Below are positions 18,226-27,763 of a stretch of 64,000 nucleotides of DNA, one piece after another. The notes beneath the pieces are model-generated. The model was given only the letters and a program-made list of their open reading frames with translations. It ran no database searches and was not told the origin of the DNA. The position numbers and the translations under genes were made by a program. This DNA is from Rickettsia typhi (lineage in GTDB: Bacteria > Pseudomonadota > Alphaproteobacteria > Rickettsiales > Rickettsiaceae): positions 12,484 through 76,483 of the forward strand of contig CAMCMD010000006.1 in the NCBI GenBank assembly GCA_945875975.1, in the 5' to 3' direction. Numbering within the stretch: position 1 is the stretch's first letter; each line of letters opens with the position of its first letter.

Positions 18226-18951
18226 TTAAGCCATATAATGTCCACCATTTATTGACAGAGTCTCGCCAGTAATGAAACCAGAATCATTACTGACTAAGAA
18301 TAAAACGGCTCTGGCAACTTCTTCAGGTTTACCTAGCCGTTTGACTGGAATTTGTTCAATTATGCTTTGAAGCACTTCGTTTGGAATGTCTTTCATCATG
18401 TCAGTATCAATGTAACCAGGAGCAATACAGTTTACAGTAATATTTTTTGATGCCGACTCTTTAGCTAATGCCTTAGAAAAACCAATAATACCAGCCTTTG
18501 ATGCGGAGTAATTAGTTTGTCCTAGCTGTCCGGATAATGCATTAATAGAGCTTAAGTTGACAATTCTACCAAAATTATGCTCACGCATTTTTGTTATTAC
18601 AGAACTTGACATGTTAAAACACGAGCTCAAATTTACTTCTATTACATCGCGCCAGTTTTGCAAGGGCATTTTGTGAAGCATGCCATCTCTAGTAATACCA
18701 GCGTTGTTGACAAGTATTGATACATTTTTGCTGGTTTCTAATTCAATCTTAGTTACGGCTTCATGACATTCAGTTATATTTGAAACGTCCCAAGCCATTG
18801 TTTTAATACCAGTATTTTTACTAAACTCACGGGCTAATTCTGTATGTGTATGATAATTTGCGATAACATCATAGCCAGCATTTTTTAAACTTGTTGAAAT
18901 TGCAGCGCCAATTCCTCTTATTCCACCAGTAACAATTGCTAATTTTGACAT
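18226..18951 (-). CDS. phaB: Acetoacetyl-CoA reductase PhaB (short-chain dehydrogenase)
   Basis: 241 residues. Nucleotide-binding TGGIRGIG (8-15), NNAG near 82, and catalytic Ser135, Tyr148 and Lys152. The segment around the active site (GQLGQTNYSASKAG) and the NGGHYM C-terminus resemble PhaB rather than the fatty-acid enzyme FabG. It would reduce acetoacetyl-CoA to (R)-3-hydroxybutyryl-CoA with NADPH, supplying PhaC. A FabG role cannot be fully excluded. Confidence 0.85.
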   Translation of the reverse strand: MSKLAIVTGGIRGIGAAISTSLKNAGYDVIANYHTHTELAREFSKNTGIKTMAWDVSNITECHEAVTKIELETSKNVSILVNNAGITRDGMLHKMPLQNWRDVIEVNLSSCFNMSSSVITKMREHNFGRIVNLSSINALSGQLGQTNYSASKAGIIGFSKALAKESASKNITVNCIAPGYIDTDMMKDIPNEVLQSIIEQIPVKRLGKPEEVARAVLFLVSNDSGFITGETLSINGGHYMA

Positions 18952-19188
18952 AAATTTCTAGTTTAGGATTTACTTAATGATTGTAATTTGACCTATCTCT
19001 TGCAATTATTCAAGTCATTTTAATAAAATTTTTTCATGAAGGCTTTTTAAGCTAGGAAAAGATGATACTATCTTAAGAACTTGACTATCCAATATATAAG
19101 TATCAAAGTTCGTGTTATCGTTCTTTCTTGATTTGGCCAAGAAAATCTATTATTATTTCAACATGTAATAGGTATGGGAGTATTTAAG

Positions 19189-19461
19189 ATGGAACTAAAA
19201 GGATTTGCTGAAAAATTACATACTATAAAATTGTTTAATGCATTAAATTATGCTGAACAAAAATTTGGTGAAGACAGTGAACAATATAAAGTAATAGAAA
19301 ATCTACGCTGTGAAGTACAAGCTAGAGAACCACTAATTTTACAACCAGTTCCCTTAGACAAGTACTTGGGTCAAGGTATTTTAGACATTCTGGGAGAAGA
19401 TGGGTTCATACAGATTATGGGAGCAGCTGATTTTGTAGAGCTTTATTATTCAGCAGAGTAA
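19189..19461 (+). CDS. Hypothetical small acidic protein
   Basis: 90 residues, not recognised. Predominantly helical with an acidic C-terminal half (GILDILGEDGFIQIMGAADF). I chose the ATG at 19189 because GGGAG lies 8 bases upstream; another in-frame ATG at 19174 overlaps that site. It is a single gene 70 bp before the M48 peptidase gene. Confidence 0.55.
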   Translation: MELKGFAEKLHTIKLFNALNYAEQKFGEDSEQYKVIENLRCEVQAREPLILQPVPLDKYLGQGILDILGEDGFIQIMGAADFVELYYSAE

Positions 19462-19531
19462 AGCTGTGCCTTTGGGATGTTGTCTAGCACTAAATAAAAT
19501 GTATGGTTAAGTATAACCTCATGGTAGCGAG

Positions 19532-20824
19532 ATGAAACTACAGCATTTATTTTTTATAATTATTTTCTTAAGTGTCAATTTAGCTAAAGCTAACATTATC
19601 CGGGATTCTGAAATAGAAGAAACCGTAAATCTTGTAGTCGCGCCACTTCGGGAAACCTCTGGGCTTAAAGATTTAAAAATCTATATTCTCGATGATTTAG
19701 TCCCGAATGCCTTTACTGCTGGAGGAAATGAGATTTTTATTACTAGCGGTCTAATTATCAATTATCCAGATCCTGATGTATTAAGAGGAGTTGTCGCTCA
19801 TGAAATGGGCCACATCTTAGGGCATCATGTAGTAAGGCGGGATGAAGTTATAGATAATTATAAAAAGGCAGCTATAGGGACTACAGCTTTAGGGTTGGCT
19901 ACTGCAATAAGTGGTGCAGGAGCAGAAGGGCTTGCAATTACATTAGGGGGGATGCATTTTTCTGAAAGATCAATTTATGCTTATTCCCGTGAATTTGAAT
20001 CCAGTGCTGACCAAACTGCCATGCGCTTACTTAATAAAAGCTCTAATAGTGTAGTAGGGCTAATTAAATTTTTTGAAAAAATGCAGCTACAATCATCGGC
20101 AGATTCTTTTAGTCAATATGACCAAACCCATCCTCTTAATAATGAAAGATTACTTATACTTAGAAATTTTAATAAAAAATCAAAATTTAGCACCAGTCAA
20201 AATAATAACGATATAGTTTATAAATATTCTCGTGCTTCGGCGAAGCTAGCAGCTTTTACTGTGGAGATAAATAAAATACTTGATTACAAATTCAAAAATA
20301 ATGTTGATGAAATAACTCACTATATGAAAGCCATTAAATGTTTCCGAATAGGTAATTTTAATGATTCACTCAGTCATATTGATTTTCTTGTAAGGAAGCA
20401 TCCAAATGATCCATATTATCACGAACTGAAAGCTCAGATATATTTCGAATCTGGAAAGAAAGCTGCTTTACATGAATATGAACTAGCAGAAGAGGCGAGG
20501 CCACATGATCCTTTAATTCGTCTTGGTAAGGCTATAGTTGGGATGACTAACCGTAGCAATGGTTTACCAGTTGCTATCTATTATAAAGATTTATTATTTG
20601 TTCTTGATAAAGAACCAGACAATTTACTAGCTCTTCACTATATGGCAATTTATTATGAACAAAGTGGACTTATAGGTAAAAGCTACTTGAACACTGCTCT
20701 CATTTCACTTAAATCAGGGCGCATTAGCGACGCGCGAAAGATGGCAACTATGGCGATGAGTAACTTGAAAAAGAACTCACCAGATTGGTATAAAGCTGGT
20801 GATATTTTAGAAGCTACAAAATAA
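19532..20824 (+). CDS. Periplasmic M48-family metallopeptidase with TPR-like C-terminus (BepA-like)
   Basis: 430 residues. Signal peptide 1-20 ending AKA. Zinc motif HEMGH at 90-94 and the third-ligand region EFESSAD near 154-160. Residues about 245-425 contain helical repeats of TPR type (SLSHIDFLVRKHPNDPYYHE, LLFVLDKEPDNLLALHYMA). This layout matches BepA/YfgC, a periplasmic protease and chaperone that degrades or rescues misassembled outer membrane proteins. It complements bamE at 8.3 kb. Confidence 0.9.
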   Translation: MKLQHLFFIIIFLSVNLAKANIIRDSEIEETVNLVVAPLRETSGLKDLKIYILDDLVPNAFTAGGNEIFITSGLIINYPDPDVLRGVVAHEMGHILGHHVVRRDEVIDNYKKAAIGTTALGLATAISGAGAEGLAITLGGMHFSERSIYAYSREFESSADQTAMRLLNKSSNSVVGLIKFFEKMQLQSSADSFSQYDQTHPLNNERLLILRNFNKKSKFSTSQNNNDIVYKYSRASAKLAAFTVEINKILDYKFKNNVDEITHYMKAIKCFRIGNFNDSLSHIDFLVRKHPNDPYYHELKAQIYFESGKKAALHEYELAEEARPHDPLIRLGKAIVGMTNRSNGLPVAIYYKDLLFVLDKEPDNLLALHYMAIYYEQSGLIGKSYLNTALISLKSGRISDARKMATMAMSNLKKNSPDWYKAGDILEATK

Positions 20825-20840
20825 GTTTATTTATAAGTGG

Positions 20841-20863
20841 TTATTTTTGTTTTGCAAAAATAA
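20841..20863 (+). terminator. AT-rich hairpin after the M48 peptidase gene
   Basis: TTATTTTTG (20841-20849) and CAAAAATAA (20855-20863) form a 9-bp stem with a 5-base loop. It lies 17 bp after the M48 peptidase stop. Lack of GC pairs and of a U-tract leaves function uncertain. Confidence 0.35.
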
Positions 20864-20923
20864 TACGAATCAAGTATCAAAGTGATAATATCTCAATAAT
20901 ATAAAAAACTATAAGGAATAAAA

Positions 20924-21844
20924 ATGATACAAAAACTCTTTAATTTTGCATTGGCATTAATATTTATAATACTTGTAATTCTTTTTGCTTACAAAATGTC
21001 GCTGACCCCAGATGTAGTATCAGTGCCTGTGCATTCTTCTTCTGTCGAATCTACTGAAGAAAAAAAGGATGTAGCGGATACTGTAGCTAAAGATGAGATA
21101 CAGCAAATGATTAAAGACTATATTATGCACAATCCTGAGGTAATAATGCAGTCTCTTGAGGGGTTTCATAATAAAAAATTAGATGAGTCTACTAGAAAAA
21201 CTACTGACTACTTGCAGAAAAACAAAGCACAAATCGAAGAAGCAGAGTCCCCTCCAATACTAGGTAACCCAAATGGAGATATAGTTGTAGTTGCTTTTTA
21301 TGACTATAACTGCTCTTTTTGTAAAAAAGCAAATGATTATGAAAATGAAATTATAGCTTCAGATTCAGGAGTAAAGGTGGTTTTGAGACCAATACCTATT
21401 TTAGGTGGAACCTCTACATATGCAGCCAAAATAGCCCTAGCAGTTCAAAGGGTTTCTAGTAATAATTTCCTGAACGTTCACAACGAGTTGATGAAAATGC
21501 AAGAAATTAGTGAAGAAAATGTCAAAACAATGCTAGCAAAGTATAGTATTGATTATTCTTTAATAGAAAACGAAATTAATAGTTATTCAGTAAGACAAAT
21601 AATTGCTAAAAACTTTGATTTGGCTAAAGAACTTGGAATAAAAGGAACACCTTCATATATAATTAATGGTAATTTTGCTCCTGGATTAATCCCGACAGAG
21701 AAATTTAAAAGTATTATTGTACAATTGCGTGCAAGTGCGGAAGAAATCCCTTCTTCTGTTGAAAAACCTCAAGAAGAAGATGTTCCGTCTGCTGAAGATA
21801 AGAGCAATAATGAGCCAGATACTAAGGGTGTCACTGATAAATAA
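20924..21844 (+). CDS. Membrane-anchored DsbA-family thiol oxidoreductase
   Basis: 306 residues. Residues 5-24 form a membrane anchor; 55-105 are helical (DsbA/Com1 N-terminal extension); the thioredoxin fold carries CSFC at 130-133 in FYDYNCSFCKKA and the cis-proline in GIKGTPSYI. The last 40 residues are acidic and proline-rich. It should oxidise or isomerise disulfides in the periplasm; the ScsB/DsbD-like protein at 53.4 kb could be its reductant. A ribosome site AAGGAA precedes the ATG. Confidence 0.9.
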   Translation: MIQKLFNFALALIFIILVILFAYKMSLTPDVVSVPVHSSSVESTEEKKDVADTVAKDEIQQMIKDYIMHNPEVIMQSLEGFHNKKLDESTRKTTDYLQKNKAQIEEAESPPILGNPNGDIVVVAFYDYNCSFCKKANDYENEIIASDSGVKVVLRPIPILGGTSTYAAKIALAVQRVSSNNFLNVHNELMKMQEISEENVKTMLAKYSIDYSLIENEINSYSVRQIIAKNFDLAKELGIKGTPSYIINGNFAPGLIPTEKFKSIIVQLRASAEEIPSSVEKPQEEDVPSAEDKSNNEPDTKGVTDK

Positions 21845-21870
21845 TTGCTTCAGGCCAAATTTATGATAAC

Positions 21871-21902
21871 TGGAGATAAGAATTTTTGTAATTTTATCTC
21901 CA
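21871..21902. terminator. Bidirectional hairpin between dsbA-like gene and hemW
   Basis: TGGAGATAA (21871-21879) pairs perfectly with TTATCTCCA (21894-21902) around a T-rich loop. It lies between two converging genes. No U-tract follows, so it may be a Rho-independent terminator only in part or an mRNA 3'-end stabiliser. Confidence 0.45.
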
Positions 21903-21931
21903 CGCAGACAAATATAACTTTTGATAGAGGA

Positions 21932-23080
21932 CTATAAAAGCATTCGCGGCACAATGTAGCTGTGTAGTAGTAGCCCTTTCTCGCTTAATTTTATTTGCCC
22001 TGCGCCCATGGTCACAAAATTCTGATGTCTTAGTTGCTCTATAATATTTATATTCAAGGAATCCGAAAAATTTTTTCCAGTAATTTCTTGAAATTTTTCT
22101 TCAACTATTCCAGCTTGTAGCCTAGTTCCCATCATCAAAACTTCCTCTATAGTTTCTATTTTGGAAAGCTGGGTTTTCGTTTGGATGCCATGGCCAAGTT
22201 CGTTTACTTTATCAAGCCAAGTATGTGGTTTGTTAGTCATCATTAGTGCGACTATACCCTCTTTATTATGTAGTCTACTGTGCGCTCCTGGACCGATCCC
22301 TATATATTCGTCGTAATTCCAGTAGCATAGATTATGTAAGCACTCATGCCCACTTATGGCGTAGTTTGAAATTTCGTAGCGCTTATATTGGTTTTGTTGT
22401 AAATATTCATTGGTCCATTCATACATATCAGCAGCTTCATCATTTGATGGCAGAATCAGTTTCTTATCCTTATAAAGCTTAAAGAATGGCGTGCCTTTTT
22501 CTATAGTTAATTGATACAGAGAAATATGCCCTCCAGCAAATTCCATGGCTTCTTTTAGCTCATCTTGCCATGTTTTTAGGTCATGATTTTGTGTGGCATA
22601 CATTAAGTCAAACGAATATTTATCAAACAGTGTTGTGGCAGATTTAATTGCATCTAGAGCATTTTGTGCGGAGTGTTTTCTTCCAAGAGATTGAAGTCTT
22701 TCATTACGAAGAGATTGAACGCCAATTGAAACTCGATTTATCCCGGCTGCTTTAAATTCTTTGAATTTTTCTAACTCATATGAAGTCGGGTTGGCTTCTA
22801 GTGTAATTTCAGTATTTTTATCTACTATAGCAATATCTGAAATTGCAGCGATTATTCCTAGAATTGTATTTGGTTCCATCAGAGAAGGTGTACCACCGCC
22901 AAAGAAAATTGATCTTACTGGCCTTTTGGCAATTCTATCTGCAAAATAAGATAGCTCTTTTTTATATGCTTCTAACCAAGCATTATGATTTATGGAGTTA
23001 GAAACATGAGAATTAAAATCGCAATATGGGCATAATGATAAGCAAAATGGCCAATGAATATATATTGATATTGGTTTCAT
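21932..23080 (-). CDS. hemW: Radical SAM protein HemW
   Basis: 382 residues from ATG 23080. The 4Fe-4S radical SAM motif CLSLCPYC places Cys at residues 13, 17 and 20, and the HemW-specific HNLCYW motif is present, distinguishing it from oxygen-independent coproporphyrinogen oxidase HemN. HemW is a heme chaperone thought to deliver heme to respiratory proteins. The ATG overlaps the xthA stop (ATGA), so translation is coupled; the frame remains open further upstream but only inside xthA. Confidence 0.92.
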   Translation of the reverse strand: MKPISIYIHWPFCLSLCPYCDFNSHVSNSINHNAWLEAYKKELSYFADRIAKRPVRSIFFGGGTPSLMEPNTILGIIAAISDIAIVDKNTEITLEANPTSYELEKFKEFKAAGINRVSIGVQSLRNERLQSLGRKHSAQNALDAIKSATTLFDKYSFDLMYATQNHDLKTWQDELKEAMEFAGGHISLYQLTIEKGTPFFKLYKDKKLILPSNDEAADMYEWTNEYLQQNQYKRYEISNYAISGHECLHNLCYWNYDEYIGIGPGAHSRLHNKEGIVALMMTNKPHTWLDKVNELGHGIQTKTQLSKIETIEEVLMMGTRLQAGIVEEKFQEITGKNFSDSLNINIIEQLRHQNFVTMGAGQIKLSEKGLLLHSYIVPRMLL

Positions 23081-23865
23081 GAGGACTCTATATCTATTAT
23101 ACAAGGTACATGGTCGGAAGGCCTGTCCCAAGCTCTTGCTTCTTTATATGAAACAATGTTCTGTAATCTAGATTCAAGTGGTCTTGATACCCAAATATGA
23201 TCTAATCTTCTTCCGCGATCTGATTTTTTCCAATCACGGTTTCTATAACTCCACCAGCTATAAAATTTTTGACTTGGGTCAACAAATTTTCTAGCAGTAT
23301 CAACAAAGTCAAACGAATTTTGTAATTTAATTAAAGCTGTTCTCTCGAGGGGTGTATGACTTATAACATTTGTAAGTTGTTTCGAAGACCAAACATCGTG
23401 TTCAAGAGGAGCGATGTTTAGGTCGCCGACTAAAATTAGTTTGTCGCTTTTACAGCGGTTAGAAGCAAGCCATTGCTCCATCGCTTCTACATAGGCTAGC
23501 TTATGTTTGTATTTGTGATTAATCAGAGTGTCTGGCTCATCACCACCTGCTGGAACGTAGAAGTTATGTAATTCGAAGTCATGAATTTTAGCACAAATAT
23601 GTCTTTTGTCACCGTTATAAAACTCTAGAGAAAAACTGTCGGAAATTTTATGTTTGGACAATATCGCAACGCCGTTATACGATTTTTCTCCTGTATATAC
23701 TACGTAGTTAAAACCAAGGGCTTTTACCGCCTCAATAGGGAAATGCTCATCTCGTACTTTTGTCTCTTGTAGACAAATAACATCAGGGATTTGTTCGTCA
23801 ACTAGCTTTCGTAGTAAGTCAAGACGAAGCCGAACGGAGTTAATGTTCCAAGTAACAATAATCAT
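23077..23865 (-). CDS. xthA: Exodeoxyribonuclease III (first copy)
   Basis: 262 residues with the endonuclease/exonuclease/phosphatase fold: WNINSVRLRL, CLQETKV (catalytic Glu), VGDLNIAPLEHD (Asp and Asn), and the terminal DRPSDHVP (Asp-His pair). XthA is the AP endonuclease of base excision repair. A second paralogue is encoded at 26941-27729 on the other strand; the two flank ubiB, ubiE and mutM. Confidence 0.94.
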   Translation of the reverse strand: MIIVTWNINSVRLRLDLLRKLVDEQIPDVICLQETKVRDEHFPIEAVKALGFNYVVYTGEKSYNGVAILSKHKISDSFSLEFYNGDKRHICAKIHDFELHNFYVPAGGDEPDTLINHKYKHKLAYVEAMEQWLASNRCKSDKLILVGDLNIAPLEHDVWSSKQLTNVISHTPLERTALIKLQNSFDFVDTARKFVDPSQKFYSWWSYRNRDWKKSDRGRRLDHIWVSRPLESRLQNIVSYKEARAWDRPSDHVPCIIDIESS

Positions 23866-23879
23866 ATGAGGGAGTTTTA

Positions 23880-25262
23880 TTACAGCAATTTATTAAGTAT
23901 TTTTTTGATCATACGCAATAACTTAGCTTCAGGCGAGAGATTTTTTGCTACCCATTTTTTAATCCAAGGCTCTGCTAATTGCCACATATTAATATCTTCA
24001 TCAAGGCTTTGGCCTATTCCTTCGACAACAACCATCATTTTTTGTAACAGTAGCAATTGTGGCTGTGTTTCCATACTGTATTCCTCTGTCACTTTGAATA
24101 ATTGAGCTAGAAGATTTCCTATCGAAATATTTTTTATAGCTACGCCAATAATTGGTTCAGCAATAGCCCTGCAGCTTTGAGCAAAATATTCCAAGTCAGT
24201 TTCTTTTGGAATATATCCTACGCGGTGGTGTACTTCTGCCACTAATTTATAATCTCGTTTTAGGAAAGCGTAAAGTATTTCTGCGATAGCAAATCTGTCG
24301 CTCTCCGCAAGGATACCAATAATACCAAAATCAACTAATGCTACTTTCCCATTAGGGCACACTAGAATATTTCCTGGGTGCAAGTCAGCATGAAAAAATC
24401 CATCTCTATAAGCTTGATTGAAAAATATCACGGCAATTTTAGCGGCAATATCTTTCGGGTCAAAACCTAATTTTTCAATAGCTTCTCTATCATAAATTGA
24501 TACGCCATTAATCCATTCCAAGGTTATTATATCGTCATGAGTTAAATGCCAGTAAATTCTTGGAATGTGTAGAGATGAATCATTGACGAAATTGTCAAGA
24601 ATCCTAGAAGCTGCAGCTGCTTCCGAGCGAAGATTAAGTTCTAGATTCATTGACTGCCTAAACACTGACATAACTTCTTTTGGCCTTAACCTTTTTGCCT
24701 TTTTAAGAAAGCAAGTAAGTATCTCGGCACCGTACTCTAAAAATGCAATATCTCCTTCGTATTTTTGTGCAATATTAGGCCTCAGGATTTTTACGGCAAC
24801 TAGTTCACCCGATTTTAGTTGCGCTTTGTGTACTTGAGCTATTGAAGCAGCCGCGACAGGAACTTCTTCAAAATAGAGGAATAGATCAGATATTTTTTGA
24901 CCAAATCTTTTTTCAATTCTTGCTCTAACTATTTCTGAGCTAAATGGTGGAAGCTTGTCTTGTAAATACTTCAAGCTATTTGCTACCTCTATTCCTACTA
25001 GGTCTGGTCTTGTGGATAAAGTTTGACCAAACTTGATGTATATTGGGCCAAGGGATTGGAATAATCCTGCCAATCTTTGACCGAAATTTAAGTTAGATTT
25101 GGTGAATAGTCCAGCTGGGTACAGAAGAATAGTACAGACTCTACCTAAAATTTTTACTGATAAAGGTAACTCAAAATGACCTGAGTCAATTAAAATTCTA
25201 TGCTTACTTATAACATAGAATAGATGTATTACCTTAGGAATATACCTTAAAAACTTGATCAT
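23880..25262 (-). CDS. ubiB: UbiB, ABC1/ADCK-type kinase-like protein for ubiquinone synthesis
   Basis: 460 residues. The family KxGQ motif (KFGQTLSTRPDL), the Ala-rich loop VAAASIAQVHKA, the invariant Lys in VAVKIL and the catalytic-like HADLHPGN and VDFGIIG motifs are all present. UbiB proteins have ATPase activity and support ubiquinone synthesis at the membrane; unlike many, a C-terminal two-TM anchor is not obvious. It starts 2 bp after ubiE. Confidence 0.94.
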   Translation of the reverse strand: MIKFLRYIPKVIHLFYVISKHRILIDSGHFELPLSVKILGRVCTILLYPAGLFTKSNLNFGQRLAGLFQSLGPIYIKFGQTLSTRPDLVGIEVANSLKYLQDKLPPFSSEIVRARIEKRFGQKISDLFLYFEEVPVAAASIAQVHKAQLKSGELVAVKILRPNIAQKYEGDIAFLEYGAEILTCFLKKAKRLRPKEVMSVFRQSMNLELNLRSEAAAASRILDNFVNDSSLHIPRIYWHLTHDDIITLEWINGVSIYDREAIEKLGFDPKDIAAKIAVIFFNQAYRDGFFHADLHPGNILVCPNGKVALVDFGIIGILAESDRFAIAEILYAFLKRDYKLVAEVHHRVGYIPKETDLEYFAQSCRAIAEPIIGVAIKNISIGNLLAQLFKVTEEYSMETQPQLLLLQKMMVVVEGIGQSLDEDINMWQLAEPWIKKWVAKNLSPEAKLLRMIKKILNKLL

Positions 25263-25264
25263 AA

Positions 25265-26020
25265 TTAAGATTTAAAACCATAATGAATAGCAGCAACTCC
25301 AAATGTTAGGTTTTTGTAATTTATGTCAGAAAAACCCGCACTCTGGATCATGGTTTTAAAATCCTCCTGATCTGGAAATACACTAATGCTTTCAGCTAAA
25401 TATTTATAAGCTCCTTGATTCTTAGCAACAAAATTTCCAATTCTCGGAATCAGATTAAATGAATATAAATCATATAAAGGGCGTATCATGTCATTTTGAA
25501 CTTTAGAAAATTCTAGACAAAGAAATTTTCCCATTGGTTTTAGTACTCTATAAGCTTCTTCCAGAGTTTTTTCAATCGATAGCATGTTTCTAATACCAAA
25601 CGCAATTGTGTAATAATCAAAGCTATTATCTTGGAAAGGAAGTTTTTCAGCATCGCCTACGACTAAATCAAATTTTTTTAAAATATTTGAATCTATAGCT
25701 TTGTCTTGGCAGACCCTAAGCATCTCTCGATTTATATCACAAACTGTAATATGTGGATCCTTGTTTTGTTTTTTTGCATTAGCTTTAATACGAAACGCAA
25801 TATCTCCAGTGCCGCCAGCAACATCCAATATATTACTATTTAAATTCGGGACCATACTACAGAATTCATCCTTCCATAGACGATGTACGCCAAAACTCAT
25901 TAAGTCATTCATAATATCATATTTATTAGCTACATCAGAAAATACTTCATCAACCAAGAATCTTTTTTGATTTGATGTTACTTTCTCAAAGCCAAAATTT
26001 TTATCATCTTTCTCATCCAT
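25265..26020 (-). CDS. ubiE: Ubiquinone/menaquinone methyltransferase UbiE
   Basis: 251 residues. SAM-binding ILDVAGGTGDIAF, then NREMLRVCQDKA and DNSFDYYTIAFGIRN are diagnostic of UbiE. It C-methylates the quinone ring. It is the first gene of the ubiE-ubiB pair and divergent from mutM; the 80-bp gap to mutM should contain both promoters. Confidence 0.95.
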   Translation of the reverse strand: MDEKDDKNFGFEKVTSNQKRFLVDEVFSDVANKYDIMNDLMSFGVHRLWKDEFCSMVPNLNSNILDVAGGTGDIAFRIKANAKKQNKDPHITVCDINREMLRVCQDKAIDSNILKKFDLVVGDAEKLPFQDNSFDYYTIAFGIRNMLSIEKTLEEAYRVLKPMGKFLCLEFSKVQNDMIRPLYDLYSFNLIPRIGNFVAKNQGAYKYLAESISVFPDQEDFKTMIQSAGFSDINYKNLTFGVAAIHYGFKS

Positions 26021-26100
26021 AAGCTTGACCTATATTTTATACCGATATATTTTGTAAACTAACATCATTAAAATATTATATCAACGAATTAGCTTTGAAA

Positions 26101-26937
26101 ATGCCAGAATTAGCCGAAGTAGAAACATTAAAGCGATATTTAGCTTCTCATATAATAGGTGATAAAATAACGAATTATAATCAGAGAAGAAATAGGCTTC
26201 GGTATGAGCTAACAGAGGATTTATTCAACTACCTTATAAACACAACAATTATAGATCTAACTCGAAGAGCTAAGTATTTGAATATCTATCTTGATAATGA
26301 CTATGTCTTGACCTTTCACCTTGGAATGAGTGGAAGAATAACTATCCAACAGGAGAATTATCACTTGCAAAAACATGATCATGTAATTATTGAATTTCAG
26401 AGCGGTAAGCAGCTAGTGTTTAATGATGCCAGAAGATTTGGTATGGTTTATATTAGTCCCAGTAACGAAGTAAGTAATCAACATTATTTTAAAGCGCTGG
26501 GAGTTGAGCCTCTGGAAGAAAAGTTTGACACAGAATATCTTCTTAAAAAGCTACTTAATAAAAAAATAGCGGTAAAACTAGCTATCATGGATAACAAAAT
26601 TGTTGTCGGAGTAGGTAATATATATGCAGCAGAAAGTCTATTTAGAGCGCAAATTAATCCTCTAAAACCTTCAAATACTTTAACGAAGGAAGAGGTTTGT
26701 AGTATAGTTAGATCTATAAAGCAAGTGCTAGAGAAAGCAATCCAAGCTGGAGGCACTACTTTAAGAGACTTTGTGGGCGCAGATGGTAAGCCAGGATATT
26801 TCAAGCAAGAATTAAATGTTTATGGAAGACAAGGTTTGTCATGTTATATTTGCCAGCATAAGATAGAAAAGATGAAGCAGTCTGGAAGGTCCACGTTTTT
26901 TTGCCCGCATTGTCAAACTGATTGCCAAAATGAGTAA
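26101..26937 (+). CDS. mutM: Formamidopyrimidine-DNA glycosylase
   Basis: 278 residues from ATG 26101, giving the essential N-terminal PELAEVE after Met removal (Pro as nucleophile, Glu next). The KxxGVGNIYAAE helix region and a C-terminal zinc finger CYICQHK...CPHC are present. It excises 8-oxoguanine and other oxidised purines. A TTG two codons upstream is in frame but would block processing to Pro1, so it is not used. xthA2 follows after 3 bp, making a base excision repair pair. Confidence 0.96.
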   Translation: MPELAEVETLKRYLASHIIGDKITNYNQRRNRLRYELTEDLFNYLINTTIIDLTRRAKYLNIYLDNDYVLTFHLGMSGRITIQQENYHLQKHDHVIIEFQSGKQLVFNDARRFGMVYISPSNEVSNQHYFKALGVEPLEEKFDTEYLLKKLLNKKIAVKLAIMDNKIVVGVGNIYAAESLFRAQINPLKPSNTLTKEEVCSIVRSIKQVLEKAIQAGGTTLRDFVGADGKPGYFKQELNVYGRQGLSCYICQHKIEKMKQSGRSTFFCPHCQTDCQNE

Positions 26938-26940
26938 ATT

Positions 26941-27729
26941 ATGAGCTTAAAAATCGCGACTTGGAATATTAATTCAATTAGGATGAGGCTACAACATTTG
27001 CTTGAATTTATTGAATCAAATGAGCCAGACATTATTTGCCTGCAAGAGCTTAAGTGTGAAACGGATAAATTTCCCACTGAAGAATTAAGTCATCTACCCT
27101 ATAATTTCTATATAAATGGACAAAAATCCTATAATGGTGTAGCAATTTTGTCTAAAATTCCGGCAGATGAAGTTAAAAACAATTTTGATGAAAACCCCAT
27201 TTTTGATCAAGCTCGTTTTATTGAATGTTCTTTCGGTACTTCTATTGGGTATATTAGAGTAATTTCTCTATATGCACCAAACGGGGGAGAGGTTGGTAGT
27301 GATAAGTTCGTTAATAAGCTAGAATTTTATGATGCGTTTACAAATTATATTAATTCAAAAAAGTGCTTAGAAGAACAATTATTCATCGGTTCTGATTTTA
27401 ATATCGCTCCTTATGATATTGATGTGTTCAACGTAGTCAAACTTCAAAACTCAACTTGTTTTACCTATAAGGAGCAAGAAAAATTAAGAACAATATTAAA
27501 CTCAGGATTTGTTGATAATTTTCGGATATTGCACCCCACTAAAAACGAATTTTCCTGGTGGGATTATCGAGCTGGGGCATTTGAACAAAACATGGGAATG
27601 CGTATTGACTCTATAATTTCTACAAGCAATGCGGTTGCTAACTTAGTTTCGTGTAAGATTGACTATCATAGCCGAACAAAAGATAAACCATCTGATCATG
27701 CCCCTGTAATAGCCGAGTATAAAAGCTGA
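26941..27729 (+). CDS. xthA: Exodeoxyribonuclease III (second copy)
   Basis: 262 residues, paralogous to 23077-23865: WNINSIRMRL, CLQELKC (Glu), GSDFNIAPYDID (Asp, Asn) and DKPSDHAPV. The canonical GDFN is GSDFN here, leaving the Asp and Asn intact. It is placed 3 bp behind mutM, so glycosylase and AP endonuclease are co-expressed. Two XthA paralogues are usual in Rickettsia. Confidence 0.93.
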   Translation: MSLKIATWNINSIRMRLQHLLEFIESNEPDIICLQELKCETDKFPTEELSHLPYNFYINGQKSYNGVAILSKIPADEVKNNFDENPIFDQARFIECSFGTSIGYIRVISLYAPNGGEVGSDKFVNKLEFYDAFTNYINSKKCLEEQLFIGSDFNIAPYDIDVFNVVKLQNSTCFTYKEQEKLRTILNSGFVDNFRILHPTKNEFSWWDYRAGAFEQNMGMRIDSIISTSNAVANLVSCKIDYHSRTKDKPSDHAPVIAEYKS

Positions 27730-27763
27730 TTAAATATATTTTTTACACTAAATATTTACAAAA

